Below, piece after piece: positions 1 through 13,000 of a stretch of 64,000 nt of DNA. The stretch lies in assembly GCA_022828595.1 (NCBI GenBank), contig JAKGHH010000001.1, positions 138,031,017 to 138,095,016 on the forward strand, read 5' to 3'. Under the pieces are notes generated by a model that did no database searches, was not told the DNA's origin, and saw only the letters and a list, made by a program, of their open reading frames with translations. This DNA is from Nelumbo lutea (taxonomy: Eukaryota > Streptophyta > Magnoliopsida > Proteales > Nelumbonaceae). Positions within the stretch are counted from its first letter, which is position 1. Each line of letters starts with the position of its first letter. Both the position numbers and the translations under genes were made by a program.

Positions 1-62
1 CTCGGCATCCCATAGCTGACTATGTTTCTTACTCACACTTATCCCCTGCCTATCATTCCTTT

Positions 63-554
63 GTGTCTGCTCGTTCCTCTGTATGTGTCCCTTCCAGGTA
101 CTCAGAAGCGGCATCTGATTCAAGGTGGAAAGAAGCCATGAATGAAAAGATGAAAGCCCTAATGAAAACAAGAATGTGGGAATTGGTGAACCTGCTAGAG
201 GGGAAAGGCATTGTTGGGTGCAAGTGGGTATTCACAGTAAAGTACAGGGAAGATGGGTCAATTGAGAGGTACAAGGCCAGACTTGTGGCAAAGGCATTTA
301 CACAAAAGGAAGGAATTGACTACAAAGAAACATTTGCCCCAGTAGCAAAGCTCAACACAATCAGGGTTCTACTGTCACTAGCAGCAAAATTCTCTTGGAA
401 ACTTCATCAGCTGGATGTGAAAAATGTCTTCCTAAATGATGATCTTCATGAAGAGGTACTCATGGAACCCCCACCTGGATATGATGTTGGAAAAAAGGTG
501 TGTAAACTAATGAAAGCATTATATGGTTTGAAGCAGTCCCCGGGCATGGTTTGA
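63..554 (+). pseudogene. copia RT, N-terminal part
   Basis: The frame translates to the start of a Ty1/copia [29 protein letters not shown] and [10 protein letters not shown] are recognisable in the usual order. The frame runs off at KQSPGMV, where a single-base indel separates it from the downstream sequence; in the next frame the strand continues with WFERLC-like codons. It is continuous with the pieces at 599 and 878 and encodes no functional enzyme alone. Confidence 0.88.
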
Positions 555-598
555 GAGACTTTGTATGGCCATGAAGAAAGTGGGGTACACTCAGAGCA

Positions 599-877
599 GT
601 GCAGATCATACATTATTTACAAGGAGACAGGATGACAAACTTACAACACATTGTTTATGTGGATGATATGATGATTACTGAAAATAATGTGAAAGAGATG
701 AAAAGGCTGAAGGAGTTCTTAGCTTCAGAATTTGAGATCAAACACCTGGAAAATATGAGATATTTTCTTGGGATTGAAGTTGCTAGATCAAGAGAAAGAA
801 TCTACATATGTCAGCAAAAATATGTGCTAGATCTCCTAGAGGAAACAGGCATGATGGGGTTATGTCAACGAAAATAG
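599..877 (+). pseudogene. copia RT, palm segment with YVDD box
   Basis: This frame carries the catalytic box (VYVDDMM), then the copia motif YFLGIEVARS and the start of YVLDLLEETGM. It ends at TAG 875-877, inside the second copy of a 54-bp tandem duplication. It is separated from the upstream RT piece by a second frameshift. The catalytic Asp pair is intact although the gene is broken. Confidence 0.85.
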
Positions 878-914
878 GTGTTAGATCTCCTAGAAGAAAC
901 AGGCATGATGAGGT
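807..914 (+). repeat. 54-bp tandem duplication inside RT
   Basis: Two adjacent copies (807-860 and 861-914) share TATGTCA, TAGATCTCCTAGA and AAACAGGCATGATG at a constant spacing of 54 bases, with several differences. The unit is 18 codons, so the duplication alone preserves frame. The stop at 875-877 comes from a change in the second copy (AAATAG against AAATAT). Confidence 0.9.
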
Positions 915-1660
915 GCAAGCCAGCAGACACTCCAATAGAACCGAACCATGGATTACAAGAATCAATGGGTGAGGAATACTGTGATAAAGAAAGGTACCAA
1001 AAATTGGTAGGAAAACTGATATACTTATTCCTTACTCGGCCAGACATTGCCTATGCAGTGCATGTTGTCAGTCAATTCATGCACTCACCAAAGACCTCTC
1101 ATATGAGAGCAGTGGAAAGAATTCTCAGATACTTGAAGACTTACCCAGGGAAAGGAATTCTATTCAGAAAAAATAGCAGACTTGAAATTGAAGCCTACAC
1201 TGATGCTGATTGGGCTGGGTCTGTTGGAGACAGAAAATCAACCTCATGTTACTGTACATTCTTGGGACGAAACCTAGTCACATGGCGCAGTAAGAAGCAG
1301 AATGTTGTGGCTAGATCAAGTGTAGAAGCAGAATACCGAGCTATGGCACACGGGGTTGTTGAACTCTTATGGCTCAAAACTCTCCTTAATGAGCTTGGTA
1401 TCAAGATTGAGGGTCCTCTCAAGCTGTATTGTGACAATAAAGCTACTATCAACATTGCCAACAATCTCGTGCAGCATGATAGGACAAAACATATTGAAAT
1501 TGATCGACACTTTGTCAAAGAGAGAATTATTTCAGGAGAACTCTGTGTGCCTTATACTCCATCAGAGATGCAGATTGCAGATGTACTAACTAAAGGACTG
1601 GCAACGACAAAGTTCAGGGACATACTTGGCAAGCTAAACATGATTGATATCCATGCTTAG
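878..1660 (+). pseudogene. copia RT C-terminus and RNase H
   Basis: An uninterrupted 260-codon frame covers the RT thumb (RPDIAYAVHVVSQFMHSP) and the copia RNase H. Visible motifs are TDADWAGS, DRKSTS, SSVEAEYRAM, LYCDNKATI, KHIEIDRHFVKE and DVLTKGL. It ends at TAG 1658-1660, a few bases before the polypurine tract and LTR, the normal copia layout. It is the best-preserved part of the element but has lost its frame connection to the catalytic RT region. Confidence 0.92.
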
Positions 1661-1672
1661 CTTGAGGGGAAG

Positions 1673-1955
1673 TGTTAGAATGTTAGAGTGATGTTCGGCT
1701 TATAAGAGTTCTTATTAGCCCATACTTGTGTTTAACTTACCTTGTAATTGGGCCTATGTTAATGGGCCTAATCCTGTTTAATGATTTAAGTCATCTGGGT
1801 GTCCCATCACTAATCAGGGGCATCCCAGTAATTTATTGTACCTTGTACTACATTCAAACATAAATAATAGCATGGTCAACTAGCAAGTATTGTTCGACAT
1901 TCACTGCATTTCTCTTCTCTTCTTTGCTACTTCGAGTATAGCTCCTAAGATTACA
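1673..1955 (+). repeat. copia 3' LTR
   Basis: It begins TGTTAGAATG directly after the polypurine tract and is taken to end at ...GATTACA (1955), giving TG...CA ends and about 283 bp. The end was placed where homology to the antisense LINE starts. The partner LTR is outside the window, so the right boundary is an inference. Confidence 0.6.
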
Positions 1956-2395
1956 AATCTTCCACCTTAAAGTCTAAAAATAGTTTCAAGGTCTTCACCC
2001 AAAGTGCTACTGTTAGAGTTATGAGTTCTATCATTGTCTCCTTACTCCTCTCCGTCTCCCCAAAGATTCTTGTGTTTCTTTCTTTCCACACTGTCCAAAT
2101 CACTGTTTCCCTTGTGCATTTCCACAGTATCTCGCCCCTCCTTTTTGTGCTTCTCAAAACAGACAGACTAAACAACCTTTCCAACTAGTAGGAGGGTTCC
2201 GCCTGAAACCAAAAAGAGAAAAAAAAATCCTAAATACAGCAAAAAAGAGATTAAGAGATGAAAAGTAGTCTCACCATTCAACTGACATAAGAAACACCAG
2301 TTAGGGGACAAGGACGAATTCAGTTGTTTCTTTTCTAGGTACAGCATTTCTACAATGTCCAAAATGTTTTGGAAACCCTCCCCCCTCCCCCGGAT
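1956..2395 (-). pseudogene. LINE fragment, zf-RVT region
   Basis: The minus-strand translation contains CFLCQLNGETTFHLL (the Cys/His zf-RVT motif of plant L1 RT C-termini) and then TVIWTVWKERNTRIFGE, typical of the same region. Two frames are needed (2398-2168 and 2184-1951), so it is frameshifted. The homology stops where the copia LTR begins. It lies in the TFB2 intron that follows the last visible exon. Confidence 0.72.
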
Positions 2396-3111
2396 CACAC
2401 TGAAATATCAGCTTTTCTGCATAGAACTGTTAAAACTGAAAGTTCTAGGTTTTGCACATAAACAACTTGTTAAAGATAGTCAAACAATCATTAGTTTTAT
2501 GCCCCCTTCTCCACCTCCCTACACAATGGAAGGCCGGCAATATCTAAATAATAGGATTATTGAAGAAATAGGATGCAAGCAAATAATGAACCCTAAGGAG
2601 GATTAACAGCCATATAGTGTTAAGCTTTGTAAGTTTGTATTAAAGTTTTGTTTTCCTGGGAGATAAATTTATTAAATTAAACCAAGAAGGTGAAGACATG
2701 CTATTCATAAAATAATGTAAAACTGTGTAACCATGCTTCTTTTGTCCATTGCTGAAATTTCAACAAGTATGTCTAATGAGAACAGTTTTTGGAATGTTTC
2801 AATTCTCTTTTTACAGCATAATAATGGCATGGCATTTTGCACCCTTTCTCAATTCTAAAGCCGAGCACTTCAAGTAGGAATTATCCACATAAAAATCATA
2901 ACGGGTAAGTATCCACACGTGCATGTACACTCGCATTGCTGAGATATCAATGGGTGTGTCTAATGAGATAATAGTTTTTGGGATGGTCCCATGTTTCCTA
3001 TTTCTAAAGTCCAACACTTCAAGTAGGAAATATCCATACACATGCACGCATCAGGTAAGAGCTACAGTCCATTCATTTACCACATTTTGAAGAGAAAAAT
3101 TAACAAGAAAC
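2396..3111. other. intron sequence after TFB2 exon 10
   Basis: No coding exon was found on either strand; the expected continuation of TFB2 is absent. A short imperfect direct repeat occurs: a segment containing CACTTCAAGTAGGAA and ATCCA appears near 2867-2890 and again near 3015-3037, each preceded by TCTAAAG and a TGTCTAATGAGA copy. Confidence 0.5.
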
Positions 3112-4099
3112 CTGTTTGCGTGATGATGAATCTGACAAGCTAACTGAAAGATTAGTAGCTAATTTAGTAGGAATAAACCAGCTTTCCTTTCGACCCTGGA
3201 GTAACAAGAAATATTTCAAAGTTTCAGATTCTAATATAAAAATGGGCGCCTCATTTTACCAAGGAAAAGATATTTCTTCTGTTCTATAACAAGAATAATC
3301 ATGTCATGATTACCTGTTGAAGTTTGACTACTCCTAAGTCTGCAAGATCCTTGATAATGCTTCTCTGAATCTCAGTCAAGGTGTTTATGTTATAGGCCTA
3401 AAACATAAAGAAAAAATTATTACTCAGAAATCAAAAGAGTATACTTTTCAAAATCTGTTATTAACGGAGAAAGCTCTCTAAAACCACATAAAGGATAAAA
3501 GGAAAACCCATCTTGAAATGCATCTCTTACTGAACAGATTTGAATGAATAGTTACTAGGTTTGACAGTTCGCTTGGTTTGGATATTTATTTGTGGCTAGC
3601 AATTCATTACTTATTAAAGAACATGGCTTGTTGGGGATAGACTACTAAAGAATCTGCATTTGTTAAATTACATTTGAAGATTGTAAAAAGCTTCTCTATG
3701 TCAGGTATCTTGTTAATATGAGAATTCAGATGGTCTGTGGCAATACAAAATACAATAGCTGTGAAAGTTACGTCACTGTGAAACCAAAGGGAACCCAGGA
3801 GTCAATTCACAAGGTCCAATATGGTATTACAGATCATCTGTCTCTTTTTTTTATGAAGAGTGTATTAGAGATCATCTCACTTGCACATGTAGATTGCCAA
3901 ATTAGTTGTAACTAAAGGCAGGAAGAGTTGACTGAATTTCCAGAACGAATAATGCAATATAGTCCATTAGAAGTTAAGGCATGCTATTGGAGCTTTCAAA
4001 GTAATCATGTCTACAGCCCTTCTGTATTACCTCTCCTGTGGCATGGAAGCTAAGCTCTAAGAGAAAGGAAATCAAATCTGCAGGATCCAAACCTCGGTC
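3112..4099 (-). CDS. TFB2: TFB2 exons 8 to 10
   Basis: Exons 4099-4031 (23 codons, [16 protein letters not shown]...), 3397-3314 (28 codons, [15 protein letters not shown]...) and 3195-3112 (28 codons, [14 protein letters not shown]...) are all phase 0 and bounded by AG/GT. The next expected exon (a GFVVVETNFRMYAYS-type sequence) is not found between 3111 and 1. Confidence 0.92.
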
Positions 4100-7000
4100 C
4101 TGCATCACAAAGATGAAAAGTAAATCATTAGAGATGTCACAAATATCCAACTAAAATTATTAGGTCTTCTACAAAGAACTATGTAAAACAGTGGCTAGTA
4201 TAAGTTCCTATTCTTGCTAAATCCACACTCAAAATATCCCCTTCTGCATTTTATATTTTCTATGTAACATAAATTTACTGATCATCTGTAGAATCATAGG
4301 AAAATAAAGTAAAGACAAAAAGAAAAAAATAAAAACATATTAATGTAAGAACATACTGAAGCACGATTTGAAGCATTCCATTTGTCTGAAGCATGAGCAA
4401 AAACCTCAAGGCATGGGCTAACAGACATGTCTTTTAATGCATAAGTAATAACATTCCAGTTTTACTAAAACACTATAATCCTGCTTTTTATTTTCATAAT
4501 TTGCTTTTTAATCAAATTTTTAAATCAATATATTTTAAAAACTTCAATAACCTAACCCATATATTTTTCTATTTATTTTTAGCATGTGCAATTAACTTCA
4601 TATGGTCATTTTTATAAGTATAACGAACAGTGGTGGATTGGTCCCCTCCTGATATAGAGATGCTCAAACTCAACTTTGACTGCTGCTGGAAATCTGGGGC
4701 CCTTGGGTGTGGGGGGAGTTGTTAGAGAACATGGGAGCAGTATCATTCTAAGCTTTTCAGATCTGGTGGGCCAAGGAAATTCTTCGAGGTCTGAACTTCT
4801 GGTCTTGGTTCAAGATTTGAAGTTGTTGGCTAGGCAGGATTTAAGGAATGTGGAAGTAGAGGGTGACTGTCAAGTGGTTTTATGTTGGATGGCAGGTCAA
4901 AGTCAAATTCCATGAAAATTCAGGACTTCTAGTCAGATTGGCTCAAGCTCTAGGTGCTGCATTGAACCCTCGTTCAAGTGGGTGCCTAAGAGTGCCAACA
5001 TGATAGCTGATTCTCTGGATAAGGCCGGGGTTGGAAAAATTTGTTTAGATTGGGGATGTCCAGGACCAGCTGCTAATCTGTAATATGTATAACCAGTTGC
5101 TGTCATTTGTTTTTGCTTCTGCTGTTAATTGTGGTAAGGCCTCTCTTGGGAGGCACAATGTTGTACGCTTCTTTTGCTGCATACTTTGTGTGCAGTTTGG
5201 TGTTGAATGAATATTCATGGGTTTTTACTGAAAAGACAATCTAATAGGCTAAATATGTAAAGGATCTGTTTTGCTGTATAGAATTGTTTATCAAATAATT
5301 ACCAATCACATTTTAAAATGTCCAATATGGTAGGCTTTTACGATGTGTATATCTCTATATATGTATGCACCTCAAACCTTCAAGCATGTGATCTTCAGGT
5401 TGAAGCATATTTGATGTGTGTGCCTCTATGCTTCATATAGACCTCAAACCATGAAGCTTACACTTCATGTGACAAGGGCTCTTCACTAATGCACCTCAAG
5501 GCATTTTGAAGAAACATCACCCCAAGGGGTGCCTTGAGGGCTACTCCTTAAATGACACTGAAAATAGTAGTGAGAACCTTAAATATACATTGGTAATGAA
5601 AATAAAAACAAGAAATCTCATGCTAATCTCAGATATGATTACATGAAACATGTGAGAAATGTGATATCCCAAGAAAAAATACAGATCAAATTTTGGACAA
5701 AAAAGGATATGCAGGGTCTTGAGAAATAAATAAGCCTCCATCATATTAAAACCATCAAAGTCCATACCTCTGAATTAGAGATGTATTCTCTGATAATGTA
5801 CCAAAGTTGTGCATTTGTATCCATCAACTGTAGTTTACACATAGAATAAGATTCTAATGAGGAATAACAGAAATTTTGTTTGGTGTTGTTTAAAATTGAC
5901 AGAAGTAGCTTGTGGTCAAAATAATGTGCACCAAGAACTGGAAACCACTCTCAGTTAGCCTTGGTCCTTTCTCTCTGTGGAAAAAGGCAGAGAAGCATGT
6001 ATGAACATTCCAAATATTAGTCATTATAATTGAAAAATAGGACATGCTTTTTCTTGGACGACAAAGAACATGCTGAAATAGATTAATTTTAAAAAGAAAG
6101 AATGTAAGGGAAAGACCTCTGACTTAAAAGACCTCGCTGGAAAACTTTCATCATAGAAGGGCTGAAGTTTGTTAGCCTTTCAGCATGGGATGAGCTAATG
6201 AGTTGTAGCAAGAAGCACTGGTTTATAACAATTTCAAGTCATAAGAAAGAGTAACCTGAAATTTAATGAAACTACAAATTGACAAGAGGACCACTTTAAG
6301 ACACAAGATGGGTAAAACTAGAATTACTGCCCAAAGAAAACATGCAAACTAGATAGACCAAGATGATATATTTTGCTGGATGACAACCTCCCATTGCTCA
6401 AGTGCATAGGCATCTAATTCCTCCAGAGTTGGGAGCCTCACGGTGATATTTGAAGGCATTGGTTCCCTAGGTAAAACTCCACTGTAATTCTCAAGTTCAA
6501 ATTCCACAAGTCAAAAACCTCTCTGAAAGTTTGAATATAATGCAACACTTTGAGGTAAAAATACTCGTTCAGAGTTGCAAATACAAAAATATATTGGCAA
6601 AACAAGCAGGAACTTTTATACCCATTCCATAATCCATATCACAAACCAAATAACAATGCAAACAAATGGATACAATCAAGATCTAAGCAACAGTTGAGGT
6701 AGAGAAGATTGGCAATCTACCACTCATCCATGCATTCTTTAGTATGATAACAAAGAGTTAAAGCTACAGTTGTCAAGGTGACACCTAGGCAATAAGGGGT
6801 TTGGGGGGAATGCCTTGTGCCTCACCTTGGTACTTTCATATAGGCTGTGTACCAATTTTTGGTCTAGTACAACTACACTTTTCATTTGTATAATGAAAAG
6901 CCAAAAGGGTAAAAGGATATCATAAAAACAAGTTTTCAATTCAAAAAGGCATAAAATGGGTTTAAGGCAAGAAGAAAAGCAACAACAAGACAGTGATGGA

Positions 7001-10000
7001 AGAAAAATACACTCATTATGGTATGGTTTTCTTTAGTAGGCTTCAGCATGATATTCTTTGCAAAACAGAGCATCATCATTGTCATTATACATACATCTGG
7101 GACAAAATAAGATGTTTGCCCCTCCATTTTTTAATGTTTTCTCTTTCAAATCGCTCATGTCTATGTTTTTATCTGTTAGTAGAACCGGGTTTTCCCTTCT
7201 CTTTTCTTCACTTTCTTTTTTTCCTTGTTGCAAATAATATACATCACAGACACTCACACACTCTTTTTCTTTTGTGTATCTTTGTTGCATTTAAAGTAAT
7301 AGGGGTTCCATGCTTTTACTTATTTTGTTTTTCTTTTTCCATTTGATGAGTTATATACATACAGACATACACTCTCCCTATTGCTTGTCTCCTTTTTTTT
7401 ACCAATAACCTATCACTTTTTTTTATCAATACATCATGCCCAATCAGAATCAATGTATGCTTCCAGCTTCATGTGTCCATGTTTGGCAAATAGAATGCCT
7501 TTCCCTAGAGTACCTTTCAAGTAACACAAAACTCTTTCTGCAACAACTCAATAATTATCTTTGGGAGAATGCATAAATTGACTAATAACACTCACTGCAT
7601 AAGAAATGTTTGGCCAAGTCATGCAAAGATATAACAACTTCCCAAACAGTCTCTGAAACACTCCTCTATCAGATAAAAGTTCACCATCTGTAATAGAAAG
7701 CTTATGATTGTGATCAATAGGAGTGGAGGCTGGTTTAGCACCAAGTTTACCAGTCTCAACAAGGAGGTCAAGGACATATTTGCATTGAGAAATGAAGATA
7801 CCATCCTTAGATCTAGCAACTTCAGTGCCTAAAAAAACCGGAGATCTCCTAAATCCTTGATTTCAAATTCAGAGCTAAGAAAACTTTTGAGCTTACTAAC
7901 CTCCTGGGTGTCATTACCCATGAACACAATATCATCAATATAAACTATTAGAAAGGTCAACAGAGCAGTCCTAAATCTCTCAAGCCAAGCCCGAGGAGAC
8001 TGTTTGAAACTATAAATGGATTTCTACAGTTTACACACCTTCCCTTGCATTTCCTTTCCATACACTCCCGGAGGCAAAGACATATAAACCTCTTCATGTA
8101 GATCTCCATTCAAGAAGGCATTTTTAACATCAAACTGGTGGAGAGGCCATTCAAAAGTAGCAGCTAGGGACAACAAATCTTGGACTGGGGCCATCTTAGC
8201 CATAGGAGCAAAGGTCTCAAGATAGTCAATACCACACATCTGAGTGTAGCCTTTTAGCAACCAGCCTGGCCTTAAACCTCTCAATAGAGCCATCAGAATG
8301 ATATTTAATGGCAAATACCCATTTACAACCCACTGGTTCCTTCCCTTCTGGCAAGTCAACAATATCCATGGTATGGTTCTTATGCAAAGCATCCAGTTCA
8401 GCCATCATAGCATCCCTCCATTCAGGTTTAGATAGGGCTTCTGGTATAGACCTAGGTATCACATGGGAAGAAACAGAAGCAAGAAAAGAATAGTAGGTAG
8501 GAGATAGAAGGCTATAGGACAGGTGTTTAGAGATACAATGGGTAGTACACTTCCACTTGCCCTTGCGAAGAGCAATAGGAAGATCAGGGTCTGGGAAAGA
8601 AGTAGATGGGTTAGAGGAAGGCTGACTTGTTACCTCAGTAATGATGGGAGGAACAAGAGGCTCATCTGTAGGAGTGGAAAAACTTGCCCATGTCTAAATC
8701 GTCTTTGGTACCACCTTTGGAGAACAGGATGAGGAGGAATTACAGGAGGATGAGGTGGAAGAGGAGGAACAAGAATACTGGAGGTAGGCCTAGTGGGAGA
8801 AGTAGATACCTCATCAGATGACTCAAAAGGAACAGGAAGAGGAACCGTTGGAAACATAGTAAACGGTTCCTCAGATTTCTCCCCCTCAGGAGGAATGCTA
8901 AAGAAAGGAGTAGATTCAGCAAATGTGACATCCCAAGATACCAAACGGGTGCCACTAACCGGATCAAAATAGCAATATCCCTTATGCATGGAGGCATATC
9001 CCAGGAAAACACATTTACGAGCCTTAAGTTCAAATTTGTGCCTTTGATGGCTGTGAACATGTACATAGCAGGTGCACCCAAAAACACGAAGAGAAAGAGG
9101 GAAGATATCCTCATCCGGAAAGAGACGGCTAAAGGGGGTTTTGAAGCCAAGAACCCGAGAAGGCATAGAGTTAATCAAAAAGGTAGCAATAAGGACAACA
9201 TCTCTCCAAAATTTTATAGGAACATAGGATGCAAAAATGAGGGATCTAACAACTTCAACCACATGTCGATTCTTCCTTTCCGCCACTCCATTCTGTTGTT
9301 GAGTGTACAAACAAGAACTCTGATGAATAACCCCAAAAGTTTCAAGATAGGCTAAGAGGGTTTTCTCAAAATACTCCTTAGCATTATGAGAACAGAATAT
9401 TTTGATCCGGGTGTTAAACTGGGTAAGAATGAATTCATGAAAGTTTTGCACAATAGTTGGTACTTCATCCTAGGATTTCATTAGATAAATCCAAGTGTAA
9501 CAGGAGTAATCATCAAAAGGATAAAGTACTTGTAACCCCCATAGTAGGCAAATGATATGGCCCCCACACATCAGAGTGAACAATATGAAAAGGAGAAATA
9601 AATCTTTTATTGCTTACTGAATAAGATTGTCTATAATGCTTTGCCAGTTCACATGACTCACAATGAAAACTAGATAGACACTCCCTTAAACATATCTAGG
9701 AACAAATGACTCAAAGCAGAAAAAGACAAATTATCAAACCAAAAGTGACATAACATGACTTTGTCAACAGACTCTGACAAAACTGACTCCAAGGCAACTC
9801 CATGAGGTGGTCCAAGAACTCCATCAAGTATGTCTAGCAAGTATATTCCATTTGCCTCATGGCCACTCTCAATCATCCTCTGAGATTGCAAGTCTTGAAC
9901 AACACAATGAGTGGGAAAGAAGGTTATGCTACGATTCATGGATTTAGTTAAGATACTAGCAGATAAAAGATTTGTATTAAGCTTAGGGACATGAATGACA

Positions 10001-13000
10001 GAGGATAAATAAAGGGTGTCAGAGGTCTTGATATCCCCCTTGCCAGAAAAGTGAGCAAGAGACCCATCAGCAAGGGAGATTTTCTCTCTACCAGAGAGGT
10101 GGTATGAACAAAAAAGATTAGACAAGCTGGTCATATGGTCTGATGCACCAGAATCAATGATCCAAGGGATTTTATGATTACCTGAAATTGAAGCATGGTT
10201 TGTAGAAGCACGAATTCCTGAGTGAGCAAATGCTGATGATGATGATGATGTGTTGCCTGGAGAGTGAGATGTAGAGACAGTAGCTTCCAACTAATTTAAC
10301 AACCTTCCGTACTTTTCAAAATCTGCCTTCATTGCTACCAACTTTTCCATGGTTGACTTCTCTTCACTCTCCTTACTTCCTCCTTCAAATACTGTGGCAA
10401 CATTAGCCGACTTAGGCTTTCCTGTCTGACTGGTTTTCTTAAAATTGTTGTTATTCTTAAACCAGTTAGGTAGAAGATCAGGATGAAACTTCCAGCTAGT
10501 GTCCTTAGTATGCCCCAGTTTCTTGCAATATTCACATACTTGTTCCTTCTTCTCAATTGGGCATTCGGCTTATTCTAGCATGTGCAAAGTGTTCCGTAGG
10601 TGGACTCTATAATTGAACCTACCGCCTACTCTCCTCATTGCTTACCATAGCATATGCCTAGGCAAGAGTAACCTCATCTTTGGCCATAATATTTTGCCTA
10701 ATGATATCAAACTTAGGGTTGAGTCTTGTAAGAAACTCAAAAACCCTGTTTCGTTCCACCAACTTCCTAAAATCTTTTGCATCCTTCATACTCACCCATA
10801 CAACTATCTCCATAACATCAATTTCCTGTCATAGGGATTTCAGCATAGAATAATAGATTGTCACACTCTTCTCCCCCTACCTTAGGTTCTTCACATCACT
10901 TTTCAGCTTGTAGACTCTAGCCACATTCAACTTCTGTGAATAGGTTTCAGTAACACTGTCCTAGATCTCCTTAGCCGAAGACATCCAGAGATAGTGCTGA
11001 CTGATATGAGGCTGTATAGAGTTGACCAACCATCCTATGAATGTATAGTTCTCCTAGATCTATTTCTCAAATTCAAGGTTTGTCTCTTTGGGTTTCACCT
11101 TTCTGCCTGTGAGATACCCTAATTTTCCTCTACTACAAACAAATCCTTATAGACTGTGCCCAAGCAAGATAATTGGTTCCATCTAGCTTAATTGTGGTCA
11201 CACCAGTCAAAACGGAATCTATCGAGCCAAGCCCAGAAATAGGCACCTGCTTGAACTCACTTCCGTATTGCTCCATTAATCAAACGAAAACAAAAAAAAA
11301 AAACCAAAAATCTGATCTTTATAAACTTACTTGAAGTCAAAGCAGTACCCAAATGCTTGAAAACTGGGGTTTCACTGTGCCCGGCTGTCAGGGAGAAAGA
11401 GAAAAGATGCATCCGCTCCTACCAAAGCTTCCTAATCTCTTCCAAAACTGAACTACCCTCTTTTAGAAGTCAAAAGGCACCTCCCAAGCACAGAGCGCCA
11501 CACCCAATGCTTTACTTTTATCTGTAACTTCGAAAATCTCTAATCGGCTAGGGTTTTGGCAGAAACAGTACAATATCACTTCGTGGCAGTTTCCGACCAG
11601 AATACAACTCTCCAATCCATCTACCAATTAGGCAAAAGGTCCTCTAAACTATAGAGAACCTATCTCTCCATACACTCTCTTAATCGAAGGGTGTATGGGA
11701 AAAAAGAGAAAAAGAAAAAAGAAGAAAAAAGAAACCTGCTTTGATACCAAAATGTAAATCAGTCCAGTAAAACTGATATAAACTTGGTACAATTTAGAGA
11801 GAAAGAAGAAAAAAAAATAGAGAACAGCAGCACAAAGCAAGAAGATGGAGAAAAGAAGAGGAAAAAGAAGAAGAGTTAGAATATCTCTTCCCTCCCTTCT
11901 CTAATCCTTTTGTTAAACTTCAATCTTAGGTTAATTACAAGTATGCCCTTAAGTGGGTGGCCAACTAGGCAGTAACATAAAGAGAACTAACAAAAAAGAA
12001 ATAGCAGGCCCATAAAGATAGGCTCGTTAGCTAACAAATAAATAAATAACATATTACAAGAAAAGATACCAGGGCCCATTTGGCCCAGTCTCTCTACAGT
12101 CTCGTTAACAGACAAGGGCTTAGCCCCTTGGTTTTCTTTCGTAAGAATGTTGATTTTGTTCTACTTTTAGTGTTTGATTTTATGTTCAGGTTATGCAACT
12201 TTTAACGCTTGCTAGTTGCTACCAGTGTTGCATGAACAAGACACAAAAATCGGAATCTGACTTGGTGAACCCAAAAAAGCAGGATTCATGAACACATCTC
12301 ACATAGAACAACAAATAGTTTGGCTGACACAATGGCTAAACAAGGGGTGAAATATAGGGATATGTTTTTCTGAGACAATTGTAAAATGATTACTTGTAAA
12401 ACGGGGGAAGGGAAAGGTGGCTGAAGCTAGCCTACACTTTGGGATGCTAGGCACATATCACATATATATTATTCTTTATTTCACAACTAATAAAATTTCA
12501 ATTGTCGCCATTTAAAGAAGAATGTAGGAATCTGCATTAGTGAAATAAACACTTACCCATATACTAGATACTTCTGAAGATTGCTCTTAAACTTAGGGTG
12601 TAGAAGATAAGATGTTTCCCTTTTCCTACAAGTATAATAAGAGATTGAGATGAGTCACAGAAGAAAGCAGTTGTACTAATATAACATTCATGGAATCCTA
12701 GTGATTCCAGAATAGAAACTAATAAATAAACAACATCAACTCAGAAATGGTTAGCTTCAGTATGTCCCTTTTCAAAAGATAGCAAGCCTATCTAGGAGTT
12801 CTAAGACATAAAAAGCCTTCTTTTACCTTTGGAGCTCCAGCCTGTTTAGTAAGGGGGCAAGGTCAATTATAAAAGTTAGGGGCTTACAAAAGAGAAGATG
12901 TTTCCTCTGTATTTCTCCCAACTGGTGTATCCTCTACAGAGCTCACGGGGAGGATTATTACCATTTACTAATATCTTGTCCACTTTCTGCAAACCTTCGG

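Larger units (their letters stand above)
1..1955 (+). mobile_element. Ty1/copia retrotransposon, 3' part with one LTR
   Basis: This is the 3' portion of a copia-type LTR retrotransposon; the left part is outside the window. It holds reverse transcriptase (RT), RNase H, a purine-rich tract (GAGGGGAAG, 1664-1672) and a terminal LTR starting TGTTAG at 1673. The coding frame is broken by frameshifts near 545 and 650 and a stop at 875-877, so the copy is dead. It abuts an antisense LINE fragment at 1956, which suggests it inserted into that LINE. The 5-bp target duplication cannot be tested because the other end is off-window. Confidence 0.88.
7434..12110 (-). mobile_element. Ty1/copia element in TFB2 intron 3, 3'-truncated
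   Basis: In minus orientation it has a 5' LTR (12110-11754), a tRNA-iMet-type primer site (11750-11736), gag, protease, integrase and RT. It breaks off at about 7434 where RNase H begins ([10 protein letters not shown]). The second LTR is missing, so no target duplication can be checked. Many stops and frameshifts are present. It lies in the same orientation as TFB2 within a 6.1-kb intron. Confidence 0.9.

Noticed and set aside
7033..7346. Open frames on both strands of 85-117 codons
   Set aside because: Phe/Leu-rich translation of pyrimidine-rich intron sequence; no similarity and no splice logic with TFB2.
9000..9350. 123-codon plus frame opposite copia integrase
   Set aside because: Antisense shadow of the integrase coding sequence.
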